DNA of 42,319 nucleotides, from contig JBBBWG010032363.1 in NCBI GenBank assembly GCA_037176905.1, positions 1-42,319 on the forward strand, read 5' to 3'. A program made the position numbers and the translations under genes. The notes beneath the pieces are model-generated. The model had not been told where the DNA came from and did no database searches. It saw nothing but the letters and a program-made list of their open reading frames with translations. Of this stretch, positions 24,901 to 36,739 are shown piece after piece; position 1 is the stretch's first letter, and the number at the start of each line of letters is the position of its first letter. Source of the DNA: Azolla pinnata (lineage: Eukaryota; Streptophyta; Polypodiopsida; Salviniales; Salviniaceae).

Positions 24901-26990
24901 GTTCACAGATATTTATAGATCAGGCAGTTTATTCAAGGAATCGAAGTTTTCGTCTCCCATTCTCCTCTAAGGCAGGCAAGTCATCCCGGCTTTTACCAAC
25001 TGGCCGTTTCCATTTCAAAAAAATGGTAAGGAAACTGCTTCATTTTGGATATATTTTTAGTGGGGTCTACCTTAAACGGTGTAAAGCTTAAGAAGCGTCA
25101 TGTAACATTGGAACCTTTTGTATTTGTGCCAGAAGTTGCATTGAATTATAATCCTACAGCTGAATAACTGATGTGACATCTTAATATTATAAGATCATCT
25201 ATCTTGATTCATTTGTAAAAGAAATCCTTTTCCATCCTCTCAACCATTTGATGCCCCATGTATATAAGCATCCATCTAGAATCTCCAATGCACCAAAATG
25301 GTAAGGTTGATTAGGTTTCCTCTTTGCATGCAAATTCCATTTTTGAGCTTTATTTCTCTTCCTTGGTTACCACTAAGACATCCTCTGGATTCATTGAGCC
25401 AGACTGATCGTGAGGTTTTTGAAGACTCTCTGATTTGTCGAGTTGGAGAAGATTGTGAAAGACTTCTAACATTCGGTGAGGTGTGTTTTAACATTCTAGA
25501 ACAATGTAAAGATAGTGCCTATTTCACTACAACATTAGATGCGGATGTTGCTGATGACCATCGTTTCTCCACACTTTTTAAAGGTGAACAGCTATGGTGG
25601 GTCATTGGTTTGCTCTGCTATGGATTCGCATTACCAGAAAAGGACAAGGAATTCAGAATTCTGTATCTCTGGGAGATCACCTTTTCCTGATGTTGACACA
25701 TTTATCGAATCTATCGCTTGTATTGAAGGAATTCCAGGTCTTATCCTCAAATACATGCTTGTATGTGTGCATCTGTAGCTGGATCGTTACTTGCATTGGA
25801 AATCAAAGATATAGTGAAGAGTGTATTTATTGTCATTTTTCTTATTCTGTTTGATGCAGGCAAGATTAGGAGCTGGTATTGGTTTTCAGATTATGGTGTT
25901 GTTGTTTATAATATTATTGGAAATCGGTATTGTGAGAACATTGGGAGGCAGCATAAAAGCAATAATGGTATGTATATGGATCATACTCTTTTTTAACTCT
26001 TATGTATTTCACTCTGTGTACAGTCTTTAAGTTGAGGCTAAAATCTCTTCATACTCCCTGTTTGAACTTAGTAATGTATATCGTGGACTTCCGGACAGCA
26101 GGATATTACCAAAAGTGTCATGACCCAGATTGTCAGGGTATGTATGCAGCAGCCCGTTTAATGAGGAAAATCTGTATTTCTGCTAATTGATTTTAATCCA
26201 ATGGTATAGTTTAAATATGTTCTTGAAAATAAAAACGTGAAATCAACAGGTTATAAGTCACCTTTGAGGCCCATTCCACGCCACACTATTCCACCTGAAT
26301 TCCCTTTCTCCCTTGCTCATGGATCTGAAATGGCTGAATCATTCTTAACACAACAAAGGCGTGGATCTCATTCTCATCCATCTCAGCTGTTCTCTTGTCT
26401 TGCTATTGTAAGCCAAGAGCCAGAGAACAATGGCAATGTACTCTATAATGGGAGCGAATGCGATGATTATGATGATGAAGAAGAAGCTTGGTGGGAGGAA
26501 GTATTCAACCACTTGGAGAACTTGAAAAAGAATACAAATTCCAGTATTGTCGATGAAGAGGTTAGTTTGGTGGGAGTTGCGTCGATTTCTTCTTTGTTTT
26601 CTTTCTTTCATGGGGTAACTTTCGTTCATGTTTCCTTGTCTGAGTTCTCAAAGAGTTTTTTGAGTACAAATATAAATTTGAACTTTTAGGGAGTGTTCCA
26701 CTTGGTCTAACTTTAAACTTGCCGCCAATTAAAAAGCAAGAAGAATTGTGTGCATTGTTAGATACCAATTTACACATTTGATTAATATTCAAGCTAAGTG
26801 ATGAAGCGAATATTCGTAAAACTTAACACCTGTCTATAGTTACTTTTAATCAAATTAATGGTTATGATTTCAATCTTTATTCTTTTCTCGATGATTGTTA
26901 CATTTCCAGTCCATACTGGCGAAGTTTACACCAACTGATGACAATTGGTGGGATATTGTGGGGAAGGAGCTTGAGCATCAAGGGATTTGA
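19195..26990 (+). CDS. PRIMPOL: PrimPol-type DNA primase-polymerase (archaeo-eukaryotic primase family), 14 exons, about 631 aa
   Basis: PrimPol reprimes DNA synthesis past damage and stalled forks. Exons: 19195-19309, 20365-20463, 20543-20720, 20795-20947, 21073-21124, 21646-21820, 22865-22947, 24813-25025, 25403-25583, 25657-25737, 25860-25967, 26072-26137, 26250-26560, 26910-26990; phases agree (632 codons with stop). Catalytic features: the DLE motif (D208, E210) in HLYFDLEFDRLANHG, KFSRH (S261, H263), and the third metal ligand D321 in QIFIDQAVYSRNRSFR. The zinc knuckle C468-x6-H475-x19-C495-x4-C500 has the same spacing as I recall for human PrimPol (C419, H426, C446, C451), which supports the exon 10-12 joins. 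The C-terminus is acidic with two WW motifs. Less certain: exon 4 needs a GC donor or an alternative GT donor six bases earlier; the start of exon 9; and the 73-bp intron between exons 9 and 10. The N-terminal 40 residues (RRLLSCFHKGISPSP) fit plant relatives from memory. Confidence 0.9.
21944..21992 (+). repeat. (CA)n microsatellite in PrimPol intron 6
   Basis: About two dozen CA units with one imperfection, flanked by ATACATAC and ATATATAG. Confidence 0.9.
23930..24850 (+). repeat. Five-copy tandem array carrying copies of the PrimPol exon 8 start
   Basis: Units of about 173-201 bp repeat through the 3' half of intron 7. Each carries the order GGCAACTTGAT, AAATATGAGAAGCTGTG, TTATGGCAGCTGT, TGACTGAATTATT, AATAAGCTGAA, then an AG and a copy of the exon 8 start. 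The exon-start copies begin at about 24066, 24267, 24444 and 24640; the real exon begins at 24813. The copies at 24066 and 24267 keep the acceptor and most of ATATGCAAAAGAATAGAGAA. The one at 24640 has lost a piece. Confidence 0.88.
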
Positions 26991-28614
26991 TCAGATATGT
27001 GTGTATATATTCATAGACAGATTGCAAAGATATATAAGAAGATGAAACGCTGTTGGAGGGTTGCAACATTGAAGAAGCATAGTAATGTTGTGTACATGGC
27101 CAGGCATTCTTGAAAGGGATTTGCTTCATTTTGTAGCTCCATCCATGAATTGCAGTTCCAGCATCCAAACTTGGAGATCTGTTTTGGAAACAAGGACAAA
27201 AATGATCTTTATTTTTTACTTGGAATCTGCTTCATTTTGTATCTCCATCCGTGATTTGCTGTTTCAGCATCCAAACTTGGAGATCTGTTTTGACAAAAAG
27301 GACCTTTATTTTTAACTTGGGGAAGCTGCGTTTTCTTTTTTCTTTTTGGACTACTAGAGCTAAAAACAATGTGTTTTGTTTAGTTTTGGAACGTTGTGAA
27401 AACTGAACCCCCTCGAATGATATTTTAGTGCCCTTGTGAGCATCGATTGTTTAGAGAAGGCACACAGGGGAAAGAGAATTAAGATAAAGCTAGATATTTG
27501 AGCTTAGGTGGGGTTGGATCTTTCTCTGTTGAATGTGTGCGTTGGGAGCAGCACACATCTTTAGCTCGTCAGAAACAATAATGACAATGGTCATCAGAAC
27601 CACAACACAAAATGCTCGGGCAACATTGTGGACAAAACAATCAGAGCATTGCAAATCAAATCATCATCGAATTAGTAAATGATCAATTGTTCAAATATAT
27701 AAATTTAGTTACCAATCTCATAGAAATTCAAAATATAAGATCGTAAATTCACCTCGCTCCATCAAAAAATCACAAAAACTGTGTCCACAAAGAAATTACA
27801 CATTTACAACTTGCATTTGTTGCTGTGAAGTCATGGTTTAATCATATCAAGACCACCAATTCGAACTAAGCTCTCAATTCAAACAGAAGAAATGAAATGT
27901 AGCAACTTGATAAGTTGCTGTATTTTGAATGAAGCTCTTTGCTGCTGTGGTTGCTACATCCATTCCCAAATTTAACATTTTGTCAATGCTGATAAACCAA
28001 AAAGCTGCATGCATGCAGCTGAAAGCGTGAGACCCTCTTAAGAAAAAAGGGCTCTCATATTTAGCTGCAGAAAGATTAAGATAGAGGCCATCACAGGGGA
28101 CAATAAACAAATGGTTTATTGTGTTATTCCGTGCACAAAAATTGGGCCAAAAACACCAGAATATATAGATCCGGAAAGCTTGATAATACTGGATGTAGTT
28201 GTAACCCAGAAGAGCATACAACTCACTTGGACTAGCCATTAAACCATGCATTCCTTCTCTTGACGTTATGAAAGTTCTCTTCAGAAAGTTACTCTTACCT
28301 GGCATCATCGTTAAATAAGATTGCGACAGAAAAATCCAAGCAAATATACATAGAGAACCTCATCCACTGGCCTTAGCCAACTCTGATGGGTGTATACTCA
28401 GTTTGAGATGAATTCCAGACCAGATGTAAAAGATGAACAGTGTCTCATCCTTGTTTGAAGTCAAACCTTTCAAACACTTCAGAAATTTTGCATTATATTT
28501 ATCTTTCCAGAGATGACTTTGCAAGGCAAGGCTTCATTTAAATCAAATGTCTTGAGAAGGAAAACTTCTGAGTTCCTTGTCAAAAACTTCCATTGCTTCA
28601 AATGCTCAAGGCCT
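26991..28614. other. Convergent 3' flanks of PrimPol (+) and the ePHD-AAA ATPase gene (-)
   Basis: The first part is the likely PrimPol 3' UTR with the 106-bp duplication listed separately. The rest is AT-rich and should hold the 3' UTR of the minus-strand gene ending at 28615. A 144-codon minus-strand frame at 27874-28308 shows no recognisable domain and is probably chance. Confidence 0.5.
27122..27320 (+). repeat. 106-bp tandem duplication in the PrimPol 3' flank
   Basis: TGCTTCATTTTGTA at 27122 and 27228, and GCATCCAAACTTGGAGATCT at 27161 and 27267, show a constant 106-base offset. The two copies differ at scattered positions. Confidence 0.9.
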
Positions 28615-31600
28615 TCACTTCATACAGGAAATCAACTTGATGAGGGGACAAAGGCACAGAAGCTTTTTGGTGCAAAACTCATTATTTGAATCGATGGACT
28701 CAGAGCCAGATTGCACAACACTTTCTTCGTTGTCATTTGCATAAGATACTGGAGAAATCTCAACGTTCTTTTTCTCTTTGTGCTTGTCTGCACACATACA
28801 ACTGCCTTCTAGCGATGATGTTACACACTCAATAGTTCTTTTAGCCTCATCCACGTGAAAGACAGCATCAAGTTCGATTGATATTGCAGAACAACATGTG
28901 CCAATCACTTCATCTGCTGCAACCAATGAAACTTTTGACCCCCTACGCATCCATGACCTGATAAATAAATATTCCAACTCTTGTTGCACTCTCTGCAAGC
29001 ATTCAGCACAACAATGCTTCCACAATCTACCATTTGTTTCGCCCAAGATTTCAACATTGACTTTGTTCAACATCTCATCTGCAGGCGAGATAACCTGACG
29101 ATCCCCTTCTTGCTCTCCTTTAGCTGTGCTGGAGTTAGAATTCAAAGATTCCAAAAGATTCTCTTCACTCATTTCGTGATGAAAAGAATCTGGATCAATT
29201 GGTTTGTTTTGTGGAGGTTCAGAACATCGGTCTTCAGTTGATACAGTTTTGACAGCTGTGTCCACCAAACACTCCTCTTTGTTGCTTGATTGACAAGCTT
29301 TGTTCATAGCTATGCTTTCCAATCTGAAGTAAACATGTCTGTATCAATAAACATTATGACAGCATACAGACACGGAACACATATTTTTCACAAAATGTTT
29401 ACCTGCGCAGATAGTGAGCCCACGAAAAGATCTTATCTTCTAATGACGCTGCTTGATGCATGAGATGAGAAAATTGTTCTGGATCTTTCCCAAGATTCAC
29501 CTTTGCATCAATACGATCCATTAGGAGCCGTAAAACTTCCTTCACAGCTGATGCTACATCTCTAGCTTTGGTATATGTACCATTATATGCTAGCAAACCA
29601 ACTGCTATCAGCCCTTTCAGATCTATGGAGCCCAATTCATCATTCAAATAAGAACCACCATCAATGCATCCAGATGGAGACTTTTTCCTCTTTGTTTTGG
29701 CAACAAAACTAGGTCCATGTTTTAGCTTGCATGTTGCATGGCGCAGCTCTCTGAGTTCAGGATTATAGAGCAATTGATATCCAATGGCAGATATGGCAAC
29801 AGACAAATAACTTTGTTCCCTACTTCCTATAATCCCAGGACCTGGCGGTGGTGAAGGAAATCTATGATGATGTTGTTGTTCGGTGCCTAAATGCTTAGAA
29901 TTTGGTTCAACTGTTTTAACATTGCATGTTGGCACACTAATATCCATGGACATCGCACTCTCCAGGCTATGATCTTTGCTATCATCTTTACAGAGGGATT
30001 TCTGCTGAGGCAGATCAACTAACAATCGGAATGCTGAACTCTTGAAGCATAAAAGTGCTTCGGAAAGAAACTTTCCGTAATCATCAGCTGCCCTACTAAA
30101 TATGATTTTCATGTCAGATACATTAGGTGCCTCAACCCATGCACTTGGCACAGATCTACATGGAGAAAACATCACACCACTTGTTCCAAAATGTAGCCCT
30201 GGATTGATTGGTGTCCCCAAAAAGAATTCAGCCACTTTATGTGGAATATCACCTTTGATCATACCAGTAGAGGCCTTCACAAATAAAATAATCGCTAAGA
30301 AACCCATTAGCTGAAGAAAGATGACTTCAGAAATTGTAACAGAAAAACTCACCACGAAAATTATCTGTAGAGATGAAGGCATGGAATTTACTTGCTGCAT
30401 AAAAACATTCCAACATTGACTTGTTTGTATAACAGAGTTATCCTCAGAAGGCTCAAAAGCCCATGCCTCCAATTCTGGCATATACAGAACACATGGGCAT
30501 TTATTTCGAACATTTCCTGCAAAGTTTAACAACCGCAATCAAGAACTAGGGTCAAATCTGGTAAGAAGCTGCAAATACAGAAGATCCCTTACCTAAAATG
30601 GATATCAGACCCTGAACTGCATCCCCATGTCCCTCCTGTAACATCGTTGTGAAATTCAGGTTGCACATCTCAAGAAAACCTTCAAACCCAAACAGAAACC
30701 ATGATGCAAGATGGTTGAGTCCATTTGTCCACTTCCCAGAAATCAAAGTTCTGAACTTACTACCCCTGTAAGTTACTATCGGTGTAATACCCATCCTTGA
30801 TCTCTGCCGAGAAACCATACCATTCCCACAAAAGACATGTTCCAGCTCATGTTCAAGTTTCTCCTTAGAGCTATCAACCGGTGTTCCTTGTACAAAAGAG
30901 GCAACATGTGCTAACCAAGGATCTCCAAGATGAGATTGAATTATTTCCTTCAGAAGGTTAGCGATTCCTTCCAACATTGGAGGCAACGCAACTCTCTCAT
31001 CCACATGAAGTGATAAGATCATGTAAACCATCGGCCACAAGAAAACAGGGACCATGTGATATGGAAGAGGATTATTAGGAACAATGTTAACAGCTGCTTT
31101 TGCAGATCTCCAAGAGCATGGTGGAGACACCTTCTCTAGTGAAATACACCAATCAATCATATTCACATTTAGACTAGGCGAAGATGCAGATTCTTCAGTG
31201 ATTTTCTTTTCCACATCTTCCAGGAGGTCACCTAAAGGAACAACCCTTCTAAGGGAATTCATTGCAGCCTCTGCACAAAGAGCCTGCAAATCTGCGCCAG
31301 CAAATCCTGCAGTTTGTCTGGCTAACATGGAAATGACATTGGCTTTCGGGGGTGACTGCCATCTTCGAGTCAAGAGTGTGAGAATTGCTGTCCTATCTAA
31401 TAATGATGGCAGAGGAAAATAGATTTCTCTGTCAAATCGTCCTGGACGCCGCAATGCAGGATCCAATGAATCTGGCCGATTGGTTGCACCAATAACAACT
31501 ACAGAACCCCTAGATTTAATGCCATCCATAAGTGCTAACAGTGTTGAGACAACTGACTTGTGGGTCTGATCCTGGTGTTGTGATCGAGTTGGTGCAAGAC

Positions 31601-34600
31601 CATCAATTTCATCAAAAAAGATGATGGATGGCTGGTGTTTCTCTGCCAAAGAGAATAGTAAACGAAGTTGCCGTTCTGCATCGCCTACATATTTTCCCAA
31701 ACAATCTGCTCCTTTTCTTGCAAAATAAGCAATTTTATTGTGCCCTTTGGCACATGCTCCAACAAGAGACTTCACTGCAAGTGTCTTTCCAGTGCCTGGA
31801 TGACCATGTAAAAGTACACCACGAGGAGGTGAAACCCCAAGACTTGTAAAGACTTCAGGATACAGCAGCGGAAGAACAACCATCTCTTTCATGCATTGTA
31901 CGACATTTCCTGATCCTGCAATAGAATCCCAATCATCGACGACAGATTTTCCATCAGATCCGCCGACCATAACAGGTGCGATCCTTGCAAGATCTCTTTG
32001 AAGACGCTTTCTCTCTCGCTTTATGAATTCTTCATCAACACCTGCCTTCTCCTGCCACTTTTCTTCAGCTTCAGCATCTAGTTGAGCAGCTCTTTGAGAC
32101 AGCTTTCTCCACTCAGCTAGCTTCCTTTTAAGACGAATCTGCCCCAAATTTAAACTATTCATGCGCCTCTTTCCAGGCAATCGAGGAAGAAAATGGTGTA
32201 AATGTTCATGGCAGGCCATCAAAAACTTATTGTGATCAAAGAAACAGCGTTCGAAGCGAGCACAAGCCTGCAAAAATACCAAATAAATTTCAAGAGTGCC
32301 TGATAAATTCATTCAGCCTCAGATTCTTGCAAATATCTTGGCCTTGTGTTCTTTCAAAACCTAGAACAAATTTTTAGACATTTGTGAGCAAGCTTTGTCA
32401 ATGGAACCTGCAGCCAACCTATAGTTCCCAGCAAGGAAAACCATAATAGCATCTAACAGGGGTAACCGACTATTGAGACTGACGTGTTGAAAAGAAACAA
32501 GGAGTTCAAACATATCAAAAGGTTGTCAATACGGCAAGAACTAGACTAGATGCCTTACAGGTTATGCTGACAGCAAAGTATCTGCCTCAAAAGAATTATT
32601 GACTTACAGACATGAGTAATAGAATAGTGATGAGATTGCACAATCATATGAGCTATAGATAATGCAGGTTCTACTGTTATTTAAAAATATGTCATTTCCC
32701 CGAGTCCTTTAAGAAATTTATGAAATCAAAACTCACAATGAATTTACTGCTCAATATGTAGCTTCTAGTCTCTTTATCTTACATTAAAAGAATCCATTTG
32801 TCAAGGGCTTGCTTTGTATATTTTCTAAACGTTACAAAAAGGCCAACCAACCAGATGATATGTGCGAGGACACCTTTCTAATCGACATCCAATAGTTGCA
32901 CCAGGACGTGCACAACGACTGCACTTCAACTGTTTACCCCTTCGAAGAGCTGCTCTTATATTTTTTATATGGCCCACACCAGCAAAATACACCTAGAAAT
33001 ACAAAATTTATATATCAGATATACATAATACATTGCCAATGCAGCATAAAGAATGAATATGGATACAATATATAGCTGTGTATCTATGAGATGTTATTTA
33101 CAATTTATTATCATTGCACACATAGCATGCTAATGCATGTGATAGTTGACTATGTTGGCAAATCCAAGGGTATGCTACTGATCAGCACTATATATCATAC
33201 GAGTTCACAAATCTGAAAACTATTAATCAAGTGGATATGCATCTCTGAGAGGACTACCAAAGCTGTGCACAGGTATAGTTTCATCACAACTCAACTATGG
33301 CTCCTTGAGTTGAGTTTCACATCAGATCTTTTATATTACAAGGCATACATATTTGGTTGACAGCCCACCATGGTATATCTAATATATCTATCATAGTGCA
33401 TATTGATAAAACTACTAGATTCTAATCATGATAAGCAAGCTCTAGCCTCCAGGTTGCATAAGGTCTTAGAGCTGAGATGTAAATAGATATATCATTGATA
33501 AATAGTACTTCGAAGCTTCCTCAGCATCAATAAATCATGATTGGCCCTTGAGTATTCATAACATCTCTTCATTGAGGAGCCACATGTTAGTATGCACATA
33601 CATCTTCTTGGTTTAAGACCCATAGGTCTCAGTTAAACAAGTGCCAAACCTTCGATGTTTATAGGAGTCATAAGCTCTTAGATTGACACATCTTGTGAGC
33701 GGTATGATCACTGAAAATGATCTCATTCGTTAGAAATCAAGGAGAATTGCCTAAAGCCCGGTTACATTGATTTATCAATTATGGTTTTCAACGTATAATG
33801 GTCACTAACCAAGGCTTGATACTCCAATGCACCCGTCAGAGACTTTACCAGAACATGCAATTTCCTTTGTTTTATTGGCCGTTTTGGGTTTTTGAGCAAC
33901 CTGAAGAACCATGGCCCCACATCCGAAGGTTATCTTTATCTAAAGCTATCCTAAATTCTTTACAGTCATGTTCAGTAATGCAGAAAGTGGAAATAAAAAA
34001 CTTCCTGCCTAGGATACAGGAAGCTATTTTTCCATCCCTTCTTTCTGCTCAGTCTGTTTTCATGTTTTGAATAACCAATCTATGCCATCAAGCAAGAATC
34101 AGGAAAATGGAGGCAAAACTCAGATCTAGGATCCTAGATTCTAGAAGCATATATACAGATACAAATACGCTACAGTAATTTGAAGTTTAGATGAATACTG
34201 GATTCATTATTTGAGCATCAAAGAAGAAATTTCTACTTTTGATGCTTTGAACAAAGGAAATTTTGCGTTAAGAAAAAGTAGAATTCTCACTTCAGGACTC
34301 CAAATAGCACATTCTTGATGAACCCACACTCCAGCAACACCAAAATGATCTTCCAAAGGCCCTAAAAGTGGCCCAAGCCAACCAGGCTCACTTCCAAATG
34401 CATCCCATTCACTGTACTCTGAATGATTTTTATCAGATGTATTCTTTTGATGGGCTTTTTTCCGATCACTTTTGTCTTTACTAGATGATGGCATCACATT
34501 TTCAGGAGGTTCTCCCTTGCTATTGCCTCCACATAATCCACACCTCTTGCCTTCATCCAGGTCTAGCTTTATTTCCTGATCATTATTGAGATCTTCATCG

Positions 34601-35880
34601 TTCCCTTTTCCATTATCACGATGCATTGCAGGCACTCCGTTTCCTACGAAAAGTGGGGATGGACTCTCCTCCTTGCTTACAATAGAATCTTTCGCAGAGT
34701 TGATCCCATGTGTATCTGATCCACTGTTGGAGACATTACTGACATCTTTGGCTGTAGACCTACAACAATTACTGGCTGAATGGGCTTCATTAGGAGCATC
34801 TTCTTTGGATGGCCTTTCACCATTCTGAGTATATATCTCTTTAGAGTCATCTAACCCTTTCTCACTCATTTCAACTTGTATATGAGTATCCGTGTGGCTT
34901 ATGTCAATGCATCTTTCTTCTCCATCAGTAACATCAAGAGGCTTTGATTCGTGCAGTGTGCTTAAGGACTCGTTCATTTCTGCCTCTGAAGCAATGATAT
35001 TCGCTGCATTCTTAGAAAAATTTTCGTTCTCATCTGGTGGAGGAGAACTATCATCATAACAATCGGATGTACTATTTACACGCAACTCAGCATGCACACC
35101 CCTAGCCCCAATCTTCTTCAACCTTTTCTTGGGTTTCCTGTTCCACTCGAGATCTCTTCCTTCTATTTGAGAATCTAACTCATCCAAACTCTTCCTTTTC
35201 TCAACTTTTCGTGGCTCCTCAACATGTTCTTCTGTCCAACCATCCAAAAGGTCTTCTTCATCATCTACAACTACTCTAGAGGCTCTCCTTTTCTTGCTTG
35301 CATAAGAGGAAGTTTCACCACTAGCTCTAACTTGAGGTGAAGAAGCACAAATCTCTGCCTTGTTCAACCTTCCACTCCTTCTGTGACTAATTTCTAGCGT
35401 TATGACCTCTCTACTAGCATTTAGAACGCTGTCCAAAGAACGACACTTATGTCCTACCATCTGTCGAAGGTTTTCAATTCTGTCTTTCACAGATCTATAT
35501 CTTTTCTTCGCCTTCCTGTGACAATATTCTTTGTTGTTGAAACCGTGACTACCTAGTCTTCTGGTATCATATATGCGAGGGTTATTTGCACCGGGATTCG
35601 TCTTGATCTTCCTTTCTTCAGAATGTATGGAGACTGGAGGACATCTGGGCCCGACCAAGTTACCTGTTTGACAACGTTGAGTAGGAGGAGGATGATCTGA
35701 TCTGAGGAGATGCGGATGTATAGCATTCTTGGAGGAGCGGCATGCTTGAGGAACGCTATAGTCTTCTGGTGGAGTGGGGAGAGCAGATCTTCGTTTGCGC
35801 GGCTCGCTAGGACCAGAAAAAACCCGGGAAGAAGAAGAAGAAGAAGAAGAATGGCAGCTGTCTCTGCAAAACGGTGGCAT
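28615..35880 (-). CDS. Extended-PHD finger and AAA+ ATPase chromatin protein (BRP1 / At3g15120 type), 6 exons, about 1716 aa
   Basis: Plant relatives of this kind are nuclear ATPases; Arabidopsis BRP1 works with BRAT1 against silencing at methylated loci. Exons in order of transcription: 35880-34291, 32992-32852, 32267-30593, 30516-30353, 30274-29403, 29323-28615; phases agree (1717 codons with stop). Residues 1-446 are basic and acidic low-complexity with likely nuclear signals (KKRYRS, RKPKKRLKK). An extended PHD finger spans about 447-600: CGLCGG, then WVHQECAIWSPE, then CSRCARPGATIGC, RCPRTYHLACARFERC and FFDHNKFLMACHEH. A basic coiled stretch follows. The AAA+ core has Walker A GHPGTGKT (732-739), Walker B IIFFDE (792-797), GATNRPDSLDPALRRPGRFD with sensor asparagine and arginine fingers, then the helical lid. 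About residues 1136-1200 resemble a degenerate second ATPase domain. No bromodomain is seen. The C-terminal exon has only weak recognisable content. Confidence 0.9.
32993..34290 (-). other. 1.3-kb intron 1 of the ePHD-AAA ATPase gene
   Basis: AT-rich, flanked by a GTGAGA donor and a TTTCTAG acceptor on the minus strand. It separates the two halves of the extended PHD finger. No nested gene was recognised. Confidence 0.7.
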
Positions 35881-36071
35881 AGGACTCCCTTCTACTCGTT
35901 GCTGATTTCTACTCGTCTTCCTCCTCCTCCTTCCCTACTTTGCCGGCAATGGCTTCCTTTCCGTATTCTCGGTTTCTCTCGGCCTCCTGCTCTTTCTTCG
36001 GAAGAGACGGAAAGCTTCGCTTCTTCTTCTTCTTCTTCTTCGTATGGAACGAACGTATCTCTTGTATACGT

Positions 36072-36455
36072 ACGGACATACAAAACGATGCACAAAGAAG
36101 AAGAAGATGATGATGATGAGGCGAGACGAGATGATCATGATGGATGGTGATGGTGATGGTTGTGGTGATGGTGATGGTAGTGGTTGTGGTGATGGTGATG
36201 GTGCTTATACTGATATTGATGATGGTGATGCTGGTGATGGTGATGATTGTGATGATGATGATGGTATCGATACTAATGCTGATGGTGGTGGTGATCCTAG
36301 TGATGATGATGATGATGGTGATACTAATATTGATAATGATGATGGTGATACTAGTGATGGTGATGACAGTGATACTGATGGTGCTGATCATGGTGATGAT
36401 GGTTACGGACACACAAAACGATGAACAAAGAAGAAAATGATGATGATGATGATGG
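36072..36455 (+). repeat. Duplicated non-repeat segment bracketing part of the GAT array (offset 333 bp)
   Basis: A segment of about 45 bases, starting ACGGACAYACAAAACGATG and running into AACAAAGAAGAA and GATGATGATG, occurs at about 36072-36120 and again at about 36405-36455. The 333-base offset keeps triplet register. This suggests that the array grew together with a piece of the gene's upstream flank. Confidence 0.8.
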
Positions 36456-36735
36456 TATTGATCATCATGGTGGTGATGGTGGTGATGGTGGTGATGTTGA
36501 TGGTGGTGATGGCGGTGATGGTGATGATGGTGAGGATATGCATAGGAGAAAGAAGATGGAGAATTCAACAGGAGAGAACAAGGCTAATTTACGTATTTTG
36601 ATAATCTTAGTTCATTGGGCACAGTACGTATATGTTGTTGAAGGATGTTCATGTTGTTGTTGCCACTACTGATGATGATGGTGGTGGTGGTGTTGATGAT
36701 AGTGATGGTAGTGACGGTAGTGGTGGTGGATGACA
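36108..36735. repeat. Large GAT/GGT trinucleotide-type array upstream of the ePHD-AAA ATPase gene
   Basis: About 630 bases are dominated by GAT, GGT and near variants in one triplet register, with interruptions near 36405-36440 and 36535-36665. On the plus strand one frame reads as a long D/G-rich peptide and on the minus strand as H- or I/T-rich peptides; these are by-products. The array starts about 230 bases upstream of the minus-strand start codon. Confidence 0.9.
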
Positions 36736-36739
36736 AATG

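Noticed and set aside
25539-25690. Frameshift mutation in PrimPol
   Set aside because: A 73-bp GT-AG intron with matching phases explains the frame change and restores the conserved downstream sequence.
27874-28308. 144-codon minus-strand frame downstream of the ePHD-AAA gene
   Set aside because: No recognised domain, AT-rich, and located in the likely 3' UTR of the minus-strand gene; left as chance pending transcript evidence.
35909-36568. 219-codon His/Ile/Thr-rich minus frame and matching Asp/Gly-rich plus frames in the GAT array
   Set aside because: Any triplet array gives long open frames on both strands; the peptides are pure by-products of the repeat.
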